Shown: positions 26,760-38,512 of the stretch, one piece after another
How the letters are laid out: each line of letters begins with the position of its first letter
How positions within the stretch are numbered: position 1 is the first letter of the stretch
Assembly: GCA_024305405.1 (NCBI GenBank)
Contig: JAKNDB010000018.1
Coordinates: forward strand, 675,390-739,389
Reading direction: 5' to 3'
DNA length: 64,000 nucleotides
From: Dirofilaria immitis
Taxonomy: Eukaryota > Nematoda > Chromadorea > Rhabditida > Onchocercidae
The notes under the pieces: generated by a model
Told to the model about the DNA's origin: nothing
Seen by the model: the letters and a program-made list of their open reading frames with translations, nothing else
The model's database searches: none
Translations under genes and position numbers: made by a program

Positions 26760-27330
26760 ATTCGTCCCAAAAATTATTTAGGAATGACTGATGATCAATG
26801 TGATCAACAATTTGTGGATAAAAACAAATTAAAGTTTAACAGGTTCGGGTATCAATTGTTCGGTCCAAAAAATAAGTTTTACCAAGTAATCATTTAAAAA
26901 CTTATTGATAATTAATGTAATTAATAATTTACGTATAGCAACATAAAACTAAAAAGGAAAGCAAACGAGGAAGTATCAAATGTCACCGATATTTAAATTA
27001 ATTCAAATTATTTTCGATCCCAAAATTATAAATCAACAAATAGTCTGCTATCTTTACATTTTTTTTTTGTTGCTATAGTAACATACAGTAATAAAAAAAC
27101 GATCAGCTATGTGTGCACGCGTTCATATGTGTATCTGCCTGAATGAAGCATTAAAATGCAAATTAATAAATCAACAAATAAGTTCGCTACTTACATACGT
27201 AATTTTTTCATCAAACTAATATACCAGAATTGAAAATGTGCTATTACAGTAACACGAGAAACGTTATTACAGTAATAGTTGTAAGTGTGCTTATATGCGT
27301 ACTTATCAGTGTCGCAAATAAATTGTGTAA
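26760..27330. other. intergenic, probably decayed retroelement
   Basis: No gene is seen. Scattered words such as TTACAGTAA recur. The right end grades into the retroelement C-terminal block at about 27335-27415. Confidence 0.4.
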
Positions 27331-27334
27331 GGTT

Positions 27335-28361
27335 TCTGTGTGTCGCTGAAATTGCGAAGAGAACCAGAAAATCAGAGAATTCAATGCTTTCTTTTGCGTC
27401 GGATTTCACATGAATCGGTATATGTTGTACGTGCGTATTTACTATATACTTTGCACAATGTAAGCTAAAATTGTCACCTTTATCTATAAGCTGTACTCCT
27501 CACACGCTAACAAAAGCCCTATTCTTTGGAGTCATAGTTGTATCAAGATCCCCACTCACGAAAGAAGAAGGTAATCACCAAATCTTATACAGTACGTCTA
27601 TCGACGAGGTTGGTTGTATGCAACAAGTCGGGCGCCTTTTTTTAATCCTTTTCTTTTCTTGGATTATGTTATCATCATTAAACTTGTCTTAATGATATCT
27701 TTGAAAGTGCATGGTTAATTTTAATCGCTGCATTCATTAATGTATTATCATGTAACCGTAATAAAGATTTAATTACCCAAGTTTAAGACTCATCCCAAAT
27801 GGGAGAAACAAGAAATTGAGGAAATCTGTGGGGAGAGAAAAGAGGCCCCACGTCAAGTTTGTCTGATCAGAAGGATATTGTCGCCATGATAAAAGAATAT
27901 ATGAGTCTCGCTAAAATCGCTAGTAAAACAAGGAAATCAGAGTAAGATAATAATTCCTTTGTGTTGAATTTTATATTGTACATGTGTACTTCTTTAAGCT
28001 ATATTTCCTAAAAGCTAACAAAGGCCCTGTTGTTTATACTCACAACCGTACCAGGAACCACCACTTACGAGAGTCCAAAATATGAAATCATTTGAGAGCA
28101 AGTACTTCGACAAGATTGGTTGGATCCACTGCAAAGGTAGATATTAAATGGTTATCAAATGGATGCAATTGATTGATTCACCCGACAAGGTTGGTTGGAT
28201 CCACTGCAAATTGGTCGTCCCTTTCTATTCTTTTTTGAGTTGTTATCGTTATTGAACTTGTCTTACTGATATCATTGAAATTGTATGATTGATTATAATC
28301 GCTGAGTTCGTTGATGCATTATGAAACTTATCATATTATGGTTTAATTACCAAAGTTTGAG
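27335..28361 (+). mobile_element. internally deleted LTR retroelement (two LTRs plus remnant)
   Basis: Two homologous LTR-like repeats in the same orientation, 27423-27787 (TGTTGTACGTGCG... to ...ACCCAAGTTTAAG) and 27976-28361, enclose only about 190 bp. That spacer ends in a short frame (SLAKIASKTRKSE, then a stop). A similar frame (VAEIAKRTRKSENS...) lies just before the first LTR at 27345-27413. The same C-terminus-then-LTR order is found at 44 and 53.8 kb. The second LTR carries an insertion holding GATATTAAATGGTTATCAAA, which is repeated at 28584-28603. The family is called BEL/Pao only because of the Gag remnant at 53.3 kb. Confidence 0.65.
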
Positions 28362-29110
28362 ATTGGTGATTTTGTCTTTGGCAAAAATTGGGACTTAAGT
28401 GAAACTAAAGAATTTGAAACTCTGTGTATCTTGTTGCAACGTAAAAGAAGAAGATTCTTCATTACAATATGAATTAACTATTAAAATGCGAATTAATTAT
28501 GACCAAAGATTACTGAGAAGAATGAAATTACTATTTGAAGGGGAGCAAATTTATTTTAACATAAATTATAAACAAAAAGGTCGATATTAAATGGTTATCA
28601 AATGGATGCAATTGATTGATTCATGGCATAATTTTCTTTTCTATCCTAGAAAGTGAAATTGGTAATGAGGAAAAATGAAGTTACTATAAATATTGATCAA
28701 TGAGAAGATTACATCCTAATAAAGTTATTAATCAACAACCTATTTATTGCTAATATAAATGAAATAAAAGAAACGAAATAAATTGTGCTAAAATATATTC
28801 CGGTTGCAAAACAGAAGAAGCTAGAATGCTAAATGTTGTTTAAACATCAAATGACACATTTTTTTCATTAAATGATAATTTTAATGATAATATATACTAT
28901 ATTATTAATCTATATCAAGAAATAATTGTGCTGATACAGATAAAATCAAATTAGTTCTATACTTTCTCGTATTACGATAATGATTATATCACTTAGTAAT
29001 GCATAAAAATATGAAAAATAATTAAAGCATCGATTGATAAATTTAAGTAAATTACAATTTGTCATTTATGAAATTATTTAAAGGAGAAGCAAAAAATGTA
29101 ACTTACTTCT

Positions 29111-32100
29111 TTACATTGCTTTTAAGTTAATCCTTGGATTTTTTGGAAAACGTGTTTCATGCCATTCGCTAATTATATCTAACAAACGATAAGACCATTC
29201 GGCGGCAAAAAATATCGATGCATTTGCTGGGATTGCACTAAAAATAAACATAAAACAAAGAATTATTGAGTGAGATTTATAAACTAATTTGATCAAAATT
29301 TCTTTTGTAGTTTTTGATAATTGACAAATACTGTTATTTATTTCAGAAATAATTCAATTGACAGTTTTTCAATATGCCATCAACTTGTAAATTTAAATCT
29401 AAAACAAATCTTTGAGGCCATAAATTCAATTATGTTCTATAATTGATTATGGTTCTATAATTGAATACCAAATATATAAATAGATAAATATTATTATGCT
29501 GTTCCTAAAATCTTCATCCAAAAATTATCCGAAATTTTAAATATGAAATAGTGCAAAAAAACTTTTTTTGAATCAATTGATAATATATTACATTTATGAA
29601 TTAAGCACTGATACAACTTGATAAATGATGAATGCTAATCTATCAATAGTTAATCCATTTTGATATTATAATTTGAAAATTTTTGTAGCATCTTTTAAAT
29701 CTCAAAAACTTCTAGAGATGCTTTAAAATTTTCCTTCTTTATTATTAAATGTATTATGCCAATAATTAAAAACATAAATATTAAATATACCGCATGATAG
29801 TAGCAGAAAAACCGGCGAAGAAACCTTTAATGCCATAAGTTCTCATAATATTTTGACATGCTTGTCTATATGAATATATGTTATCGTTGGCTTGAAACTG
29901 TGTTTTAATTACATCCAATGGGTAATTACATATCCAAGACATGATACCCGCAATGCCTGAAATATTTAAAAAGAAAACAAAGAAAAGAAGTTGATCTAAT
30001 ATTTCTAAAGATGAAAACGAAAAAGATAATATCAATTTTAGGAATGGCCATAAATTACGGAAGCGTAACAATTAGATGTTATAGTATAATTATTAATAAA
30101 AAGTTATTTTATACTTTAATTAAGGATATAATTATAAATCTAAATATCGCAATAATTCTGTACAAAATTATGTTCTATGTTAATTTTCGGCTTAAGAAAT
30201 AAGGTTTTGTCATTTTTTTGTAATCAATAATTTAAAGAGTAATTAAAATAACAATAATTACAACTATATAATTACTGATTAAGAATTGTTATATAATTTA
30301 GTTATAGATGTAATTATAAAGTAAAATATGGCAATAATTTTTCCAGAACTATGCTTTATAATAATACATTTAAATTTCATTTTAGAAAATTTTATCGCTT
30401 CTTTTCGCTCAACAATTAATAAATAATTTAAAAAATAATGAGAATAATCATAATTGCAAAATCAAACTTCCTGCTAATAATAATTGACTTGCAGTTAACG
30501 ATTGAGCTGTACCATTTTTGCTCAATTTTTGCGTACAAAAATCATAGGTAACAAACCACATTCCATATCCGGGACCATCTCGAGCAATTGTAATCCATGA
30601 ACCTCTTCAAATTAGCATATTTTTCAAACAATAAAAAAACATTTCAATAAATTTAAATATTAATAAAAAATAAGGGTCAATGATTTGAATTTTTACGATG
30701 CAAATAATATAACTTACTTAAATATCGATAAAAATCCATGTTGTTTTATCATTTTTTGAGCACAGTCATATGACGACGTATATAATCTTCGTTTTTCATC
30801 CTTCTAATAAATAGGCCATAATTGAATTTTGAGAGAATACATTTCGAATACAAGTAATTAGTGAAAAATAATTCTTTACAATAAATTAATTTGATAATTC
30901 GCATGATAAAAATGATAGTAATCATTGCAATAAGAAATTTTTGAAAGAAGATATTAGCTACAATTTTAGAAATAAACAATTCATAAAGGAAAATTATTTT
31001 TAATAATTAATAGATAATTTGGTAGTAACAATTTTCTTAAAAAATTCATTTCTTTTTGCCAAATTTATTTAAAATCAATAAATACTTGTAATTGTAATTT
31101 TATTTTAAGCAAATCGGCTGGAATACATATAGTGCATTGTGCGATGCCAGCCATATTACCAGCAATAAATGATCCAAATAAATTATGATAATTGTCGAAA
31201 ATTTTTATTGTATTACCATAAACACCGAATGCTATAGCATGAATTGCTGAAAAACTTACCAGTGGACTTGACATTCCTGCAAATATTTTAATATTCATTA
31301 AAATCTTCCCAAAATATATTGTAATAAGTTAAATCAAATACTTGATTAATTTTAAAATTTCATATAACCACAATTTAATTTTTAAGCATCGTAGTGATAT
31401 TATAAAGACTATTTTGAACTAATCGTATGTTTCTATTGAATCAGATGATAAAGAATAATGATATCAAATCACAAGAGTAAATCTTTTCATTTCTGTTACA
31501 CTGACATATACATATATAGCTATTTTATTTTTCCAACTCATTTATTCTATTGCCTCCAATAAACTAATACTTAATTTGGATCAAATATTTGATCATTTTT
31601 TAAAATTCTTCCAATCTAATTTCAAAAAAATCTGTATATGTTAGATTTAAAAAAATTTGCATTTGTTAACTTCAACGTTTATATTAAATCAAATATTTTA
31701 TTAATTTATAAAAAAACGTTAAGGCATTATTTTTAAATGGCAAAAAAAAAGAATTTGATTGATTATTTTCAAGTAACACTATTCCTAAATGAATAATATC
31801 TAAAAACCAGAGTAAGACCTAAAATAACCGAAAAAATAAAAATTATCTAAAAAATTACTCGAAATAATAAGATTTTTACCTTTAAAAAATCCCAAGAAAC
31901 CCTCATTTCGAATAATCAATGCGCAACATCGATAAACATTTTGAACTTCGATTTGTTGACGTATTCGAATTGTATCTAATGGATGACCTGTTAGCACTCC
32001 GCTTGCTCCTATGAAAAGATTTCGATTAACATTAAGGATGTAAATAAATAAATAAATTAATTAATTGGCTTATAAATGAAGAAGTTTTAAAGCGATACAA

Positions 32101-32969
32101 GTTGCTCTATGTACTATAGTACACAATTCAATTAGAATCACGAAATTTCATTTAAAAAATGATTTAGTGAAAGAATTATATATATATATATATAAAGGAT
32201 TATGTAAAAATAAAAATCAGCAATACAAAGATAGCACAAAAGAGGAATTTTTTAGAATTAAATAACTTCGCAATTTCATGAATATTGATATCATTCTTAT
32301 GAGAAATCCACGTCTACGGATTTCTCAACTAATATCAATAATACATATAATTTTATTTAAAATTTTTACACACACAAAATTTTTACAGAAATGTGATAAC
32401 ATTTAAAAACAGCATAAAATATATTAGTAAAATCACCAATTATTATATCAACAATAATGGAAATGCAAATGAATAATTTAATATCTATATAAATTAGAAT
32501 AGCACGTGAAGAGAGAAGAAAAATATCATCTGAAATTTCAGGATGAAATCTAAATATCATTAAAATCATAATTAGTTTTAGTAAAGTTATATGCTAATCT
32601 AAGTAATGTTAAGGATTGTTGAAAAATAGACTGTAATAATAGTTTTTATAAAAATACTACCAAAGTTACTTATCACCTAAATTATCTATTAAGTTATCAT
32701 TTCTCACCTATTTGAATAATTTAAAATGATATAAATTCATGTGTTGATGTTTTATTGAAAATGTCGCCCATGTTACCTATTATTTGAATATTATGCTATC
32801 CATTTAAATGTTTTAGAATGATATGAATTTATGTTTTAATGCAAAATAAATTTAATAAATAATTTTTACCTGCTATAACTCCAATGAGATAATGTAGAAC
32901 AGGCTCAAAATAACCATATTGTTCAAACTTCCGATCATAATGGTCACTACAGTAACCTACAGTAATCAT
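29111..32969 (-). CDS. mitochondrial carrier family protein (SLC25; SLC25A45/47/48-like)
   Basis: Seven minus-strand exons: 32969-32870, 32008-31880, 31276-31086, 30803-30718, 30604-30468, 29956-29791 and 29237-29111. All are GT-AG with consistent phases, giving 311 residues, the usual size for the family. It has three repeats, each with the carrier signature: HPLDTIRIR (Pro43), PADLLKIK (Pro129) and YPLDVIKTQ (Pro227). Glycine-rich odd helices (GASGVL, GNMAGIAQ, GSIAGIMSW) and repeat ends such as EGFLGFFKG, HGFLSIFKG and YGIKGFFAG are also visible. It should sit in the mitochondrial inner membrane and exchange a small metabolite. The closest impression is the SLC25A45/47/48 amino-acid/carnitine-type branch, but the substrate is not readable from sequence. 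The start was chosen as the first in-frame ATG. The 33 residues before the first repeat are a little long, so a later start or an upstream exon is possible. Confidence 0.9.
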
Positions 32970-33130
32970 CGTATGGAATTGGAGCAAGACCAGTTTACAA
33001 TTTTCACAACAGTATCTGATAATTGACCATATATTTATTATGTTTGAATATACGCTTGCAAATGATTTAGCTATCTTAAAATACAGCCAAACAATAAAAT
33101 TAAAATATTTAATACTAAATATCACACATA

Positions 33131-33134
33131 TATA

Positions 33135-33168
<34 letters not shown>

Positions 33169-33170
33169 TA
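33131..33170. repeat. (ATT)n microsatellite
   Basis: About 40 bp of TAT/ATT trinucleotide shortly upstream of the carrier gene. Confidence 0.9.
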
Positions 33171-33261
33171 TATTTAAATTTGCATAATTGAATACCAATA
33201 AAAGAATGTTTATCTTCCATTCATAATGAAATTATGTCAATACGAATACAGTTAGAAAAAA

Positions 33262-33425
33262 AAGTCAAGTTATTGCTGAAGATATTGCATTGGCTTCGAT
33301 GAATCCAAAATGTATTTCGAAGCGTCCAAAAAATGATCGGATGCGGCTTGCAATTCATCCGATTAGACTCTCAAAATTTTGTTTAAAAAATGGCATAGTC
33401 ATGAAGATTCTATTAATAAGAATGC
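33262..33425. other. unassigned, unusually coding-like stretch
   Basis: A region of clearly higher G+C than its surroundings, open on the plus strand (VIAEDIALASMNPK..., KRPKNDRMRLAIHPIRLSK). The complementary strand also reads well (IASRIRSFFGRFEIHFGF) apart from one stop. No family is recognised and no splice sites are convincing. It may be a relic of a foreign or mobile sequence. Confidence 0.25.
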
Positions 33426-33429
33426 ATAT

Positions 33430-35800
33430 ATCAATACGTAATACAAAAATAGCGCAAAAATACTAAAATATATGAAAATTTCTGATGAAATTTTTTTCTT
33501 CTGGTCATCTTAAAATATAAACCAAACAATTGGAGTGCGGAATGGATTTCTAATTTAACTGGCCCATTTCTCGTTCGCTTTTTTTTTATTTAGAAATTGC
33601 ATTCAGCGAATAATGAAAAGTTAACGATAAATGAATAACGAATAATGAATTATATACTTTAATATTTAATTCAAGTAACCACTAATTTCCTTATTTTTCT
33701 TGCAATTAATTAACTCTTCCTAGCCTTTCCTACACTTCGTTAATTGATAGGTAATTTATTAATTCACGACAAACAAATTTTCGCTTATTTTATTGTTGAA
33801 TGTCACTATCGATATGTTAGTCATATTTCAAGCTTATTTCAGAAATATAACGTGGCGGATAACGAGCAATATATCCCTGAAACCTAAAGAATTTTAGTAC
33901 AACCTACTCATATGTCTTCTTTTTGCTTTTGCTTTTAACAATTTCAATTCAACAACTCTCTTATTTCATTACTTTCTCTCGGCCAAATTTCTTGCTCTAT
34001 TTATATTGTTGATCACAGCACAGATTACGAGTGTTTTGAGTTAAGGAAAAGTTCTTGAAATCGTTATTAAGCAATGGTAGGATCGTTTGAAAACAAAAAC
34101 ATTTTTTCTTTTTTCTGAAATGCAAATATAAAAAGGCATTTGAATTTTTAATAAGGCATTTGACAAATATTGCAGTGGCACAGCACAAAAGATACATGAA
34201 TAGACGTGGACAAGGTATATGCTTCAAAAAAATAAATTTCAATTTCATCAAAAGAGATAACTTCATTGCAAGCCAATGATAATATATTGTATCATACGCC
34301 GATGACGCCCTACAGATCGTCATGTTAACATGTTTTCAAAAAAAGTTTACAATCTCAACTGATTAATCATATCATGCTCAATTCTTTTTTGTGAAAACAT
34401 TAAAAATATTGAGTTTTCTCGAAGCCAGTTAATATTGACGAAAATAAGGAATCAAATAGAAGGAAAACCTTAATTTAACTGACATGTCATTGTCATGAAA
34501 ATCATGCCTTTCCTTCTACAATTTTAATATTCGTTGCATCATCAATTCTTGCAAAACTAGCCTCTCTCATTCATAATTTTATAACCCAGAGAATCTTGGA
34601 ATATTCTATCGCGCAACTTTTGTTTTCTCACTAGTAAATTTCAATTTCTCAAATTTAATTGTAATTACTGATCAAAAAAACGTAAAGACTTCGATCCGTT
34701 TCATGTTTCAAATTCATGAAATAAAGATAAAACATCAAACTTTAAAACGAATTCCTCTAAAAGAATTTAAAACGGAATAATCTACAGATTAAAACTTTTT
34801 GTAATAATTAAATACATAAAACAAATATACAAAGAGGCAGTAATCAATAGCGCCTAGTAATTAAATTTAGTGAAATTGAAATACGAAATTAGAAACAGAA
34901 GAACTAAATTAGAAGGTAAGAAGAAGCAGGTAATGAAAAGCAAAACTGAAAGCACATTGAGAAGAAGACCTCACATGTCCAGCACAATTATAGCAAGGGA
35001 AACGTCAGAATGTAATCCAACTGAAATCCAGAAAACATCAGGAATTTGTATCCATAATTACTGATCTTCCAAAATTTTAGATCTTACACGAATGATATAA
35101 ATGAACCTAATGATAATATTCAGAAAGTTTCACCACTTCGTTGTTTTATATTGGAATTAATTAAGCATTGCACTAATCAAGTTATCTTATTAAAGACTAT
35201 TTGATCACGAAGTTAAGTAAGGCAACAAAGTGAGAGTGCAGTTAAATGATACGAAGAACTGCAAACATAACTTCATCACAAAATTTTTTCGTATTTTTAC
35301 GAAAAACTGTTGTTCCGGAAAAAATGTAAACATAATCAATTAAAAATCCACATTAGTCTATTGCTATAATAAAACGAATAGTTGAAAAACTGTGAAAAAA
35401 ATTGTTGAACACATAAAGCTGAAAGGCACTGCAAGATAACTATTCGAAGAATTGATCTAACTCACTAATTTAATTTTAATTATATGAAAAATTAGGCAAA
35501 ACAAAAGCGAAATTCCTTAGTGAAGAAAAAGTTGAAAGAAATCTATCATTTGTCTACAAGTAAATCATGATATGTCATACAAGCATAAATTGGATATTTT
35601 GGTTTGAGGTGCATAGCTCTCGAATATGACAATATTGAAACATCACCTGAAATATTTCATTTCAGATCTGCAATAAATTTGAAAAATTGACAAGGGATAT
35701 ATTTTCGGAATGAAAGTTGTGAAAATAAATTCATTGTCTAAAAGGACAAGAACGGAATATAAACTGCAAGGATTTCAACTGGATACATATGATGCAATAT
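33430..35800. other. intergenic between carrier and DESI2-like gene
   Basis: No gene is supported. A Lys/Arg-rich frame at 34870-35064 (+) has a possible donor (AGAAG|GTAAGAAG) but no partner exon. The 2.8-kb gap between the two minus-strand genes is too wide for a typical nematode operon. Confidence 0.5.
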
Positions 35801-38512
35801 TTACTTTCCTTCATTCTCACGAATGGATTGAGAACTGGATGATGAAGAAACAGCTGTTGTTGTTGACTGAGTGCTATCAGTAGTAAAATTTTTGATTGAA
35901 TTCCAGATTTTTGATAAATGTGGCACCGGACTAAAGGAGCGTCCTGCATCTGTAGAAGTATTCAGAAGATTTGCCGAGGCTGAACAATTCGTCGTTAAAC
36001 CGCCAGCCGATAATTTTGCTCCTGTAGTTTTTGAATTTAAATTTGTATTCTATAAATTAAAACTGACAGATTTGAAAAAAATAATTCATAGAAAATTTTC
36101 AGGAAAATTGATATCATATTCGTCACATGTCACATGTCTGTATTATGCAATCATGATACTCTCACAGCAACAAAATCAATTCATTTTGAAGTACAAATTC
36201 CAAAAAAAGTAATCAAAATCACGGAAAAGCTAATTAATTTAAAGACTATATAGCCATATCATGAAAAAATATTGCAGTTTGCAGGTTATCTGAATATTAT
36301 ATCAGATAACACTTAATAGAGCCAATAATTTAACAGTTTGACAAGATAATGATAAAAACAAACTTCAATTTTCAGTTAAATAAAAAAAGAATGAAGGAAT
36401 ATAATAAATTGTAAAACTAAAGCCAGAATATTCAAATTTAATATAATACCGCCAACGAAATAAAAATATGATAAGAAAACCCAATAAGTGTATATTACGT
36501 CGAGAATATATACTGAAGTCGATGCAATTTGCAAACATGATAATAGCATCCCGACTTCCTCTTGAAGTTTAAAGGATTAAGTCGGAGATAGTCTTTTCTC
36601 AGTTTTTTCGCATGCATTTGATAAATTTTTCTGAGCTTTATAAAAGGAGAAAAAACACAAACAGAACAAAAGCAATTAGAGCATGCAAGAAGACAGCTGA
36701 CCGATGCTACCACTAAGAGGCAAGCTGGCACGTCTTCCGCTGCAGTTGTTGCTTGATTGTTCAGTAGTTTCTTGATTACGCTCAATACATGCTGAAGTAT
36801 AATTCCCACTTCTTCGCCTTTCTTCCAGACTTTGTTGCAATGCCACTGGTGTCAACCATTCACGCGGTATACAACGCTCCAAAAACGGTATTGAACTTGA
36901 CACAGTAGCAAGACGATTTATCCATGATGGTATATCTTTTCCAGTCAATGTCTGAAAGTAAATTAAAAGCAATTTTTATGAACAATTCTTTATATTAAGA
37001 TTATTAATACATCATTTGGTAAAGTTGAATAAATCATAATAAATATGTGAAAATCAAATTAATTTAATACAAAATTTATTTGTTGAATTATAGATATAGA
37101 TTTTTCACACCAGTATCATTTCAATCATTCTATATTTTATTATCCAATAGATTTTTAATGAGCTCATATTTATTTCATGCAAGTTTCATTTTTTAAATGA
37201 TACCTTATTCGAAACTTTTTTCACAATGGCCCATTATGCAGACCGTATGCTATATTAAAATATGATACCGAACTTGATAATATAAAGTATTTCATTTTTT
37301 ATCGGACAACAATTGAAATACAAAGGATAACTCGTGATATATGCTTCCACTGCTATTGTTATTATACTATTGTCGAATTATTTTCTCTTTTTTGTTTCAT
37401 TACAAAATTTTAATTATCATTTGAGTCTTTTTAATTCAGGATTCAAAAAGAAAGTAAATAAAAACATTCATCATATACCTTAGCCAATGCAGCCGTAAAA
37501 TGGTTGCAATTTTTTGAAATTAAATGATATTTGTCGCCTCTATATTCACTTCCCAGCATCTGGATAAGATGCCTTATATCAGTGTTAGTAAAGTCAGTCT
37601 CGCCAATAAGAATACTTTCTCTGAAGATAGCCATTTTTGGATAATTCTTTCAGCGATTTTCAGAATACCTATTAATATAGATAGAAAAAAATGATTTGAA
37701 CCAATTTAAGGTACAAATATTAAATAAAACAAATAAAAATTCTTTACTTAAACTTGAAATTCTCGCCCAATTCTTCTGCATCTTTCGGTGAGTTTTCAAA
37801 AATTCCAGAAAATGAGAAAGGATGTCCACCGTAAGTATATTCTGAAATGAAAACAGTGAGGAGAAAAGAATTTTTAATAAATTAACTTGAAAATTAAGTT
37901 TTTCGATGAAAGGATGAATAGAAGAGGAAAAATGTATTAATTAACTTTGGTGAAGGTGCACTAAATCTTGCCGAATCAATTTAATTTTCTAAATATTTTA
38001 GACATACCAACACCATATACTTCAATGCCTGTATGATATACTCCAAATCCAAGAGTAGACGCATAATCGTTCAACCAGTACTAAAATATTAATATTTTAA
38101 AAATTAAATGGCGATTTTACATAAATTAAATTCGGACATCATACTACTGAATTATAATAAAAACTGAGAAAGATCAAGCTAAATACACTGTAATTCTTAA
38201 TTAAAACATCAGTGAATTCAATTTCCTTATTTTTGATTTTCTCATAGATGTTTTGATGAATACTTAACTATTTCCACGAATGTTAAACTTTACCTGTCGG
38301 AAAAAGTAACAAAATGAAAAATTTCTTAATATCACTAAAATATATATCTCTCCAGCCGCCAGATAAAACAAAGGCAATCCAAATTACAAATTATTTGTTA
38401 TATAAACAGTAAAATTATATAACCAATAAAAGGAAAAAGATTGATACTTGATAAACAAAGTTTGCAAACTTACCATATCGTAAACATTCAGCCTTACAGG
38501 AGTACGTGCCAT
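35801..38512 (-). CDS. PPPDE-domain cysteine isopeptidase (DESI2-like)
   Basis: Minus-strand exons: 38512-38474, 38080-38008, 37841-37748, 37620-37479, 36951-36711 and 36021-35801, giving 269 residues. The start is [13 protein letters not shown]. The PPPDE fold follows, with catalytic His29 in [11 protein letters not shown] and catalytic Cys107 in SKNCNHFT, then [27 protein letters not shown]. The length to the end of the domain matches animal DESI2 (His30/Cys108 in human). Family members remove SUMO or ubiquitin from substrates in the cytoplasm. The C-terminus is uncertain. If the donor at 36710 is ignored, exon 5 reads on to TAA at 36676 (207 residues, ending SSCML). If used, phase 1 joins acceptor CTACAG at 36022 to a Ser/Thr-rich tail ending ENEGK. 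Both may be made. A CGTCAG directly before the ATG could be a cis- or trans-splice acceptor. Confidence 0.88.

Noticed and set aside
30749..30979. Minus-strand frame ending NEDYIRRHMTVLKK
   Set aside because: Out of frame with the true carrier exon 4 (30803-30718), which reads LYTSSYDCAQKMIKQHGFL.
35871..36212. 113-residue plus-strand frame with Met start
   Set aside because: It is the antisense of the Ser-rich last exon of the DESI2-like gene, which has coherent splice sites and phase.
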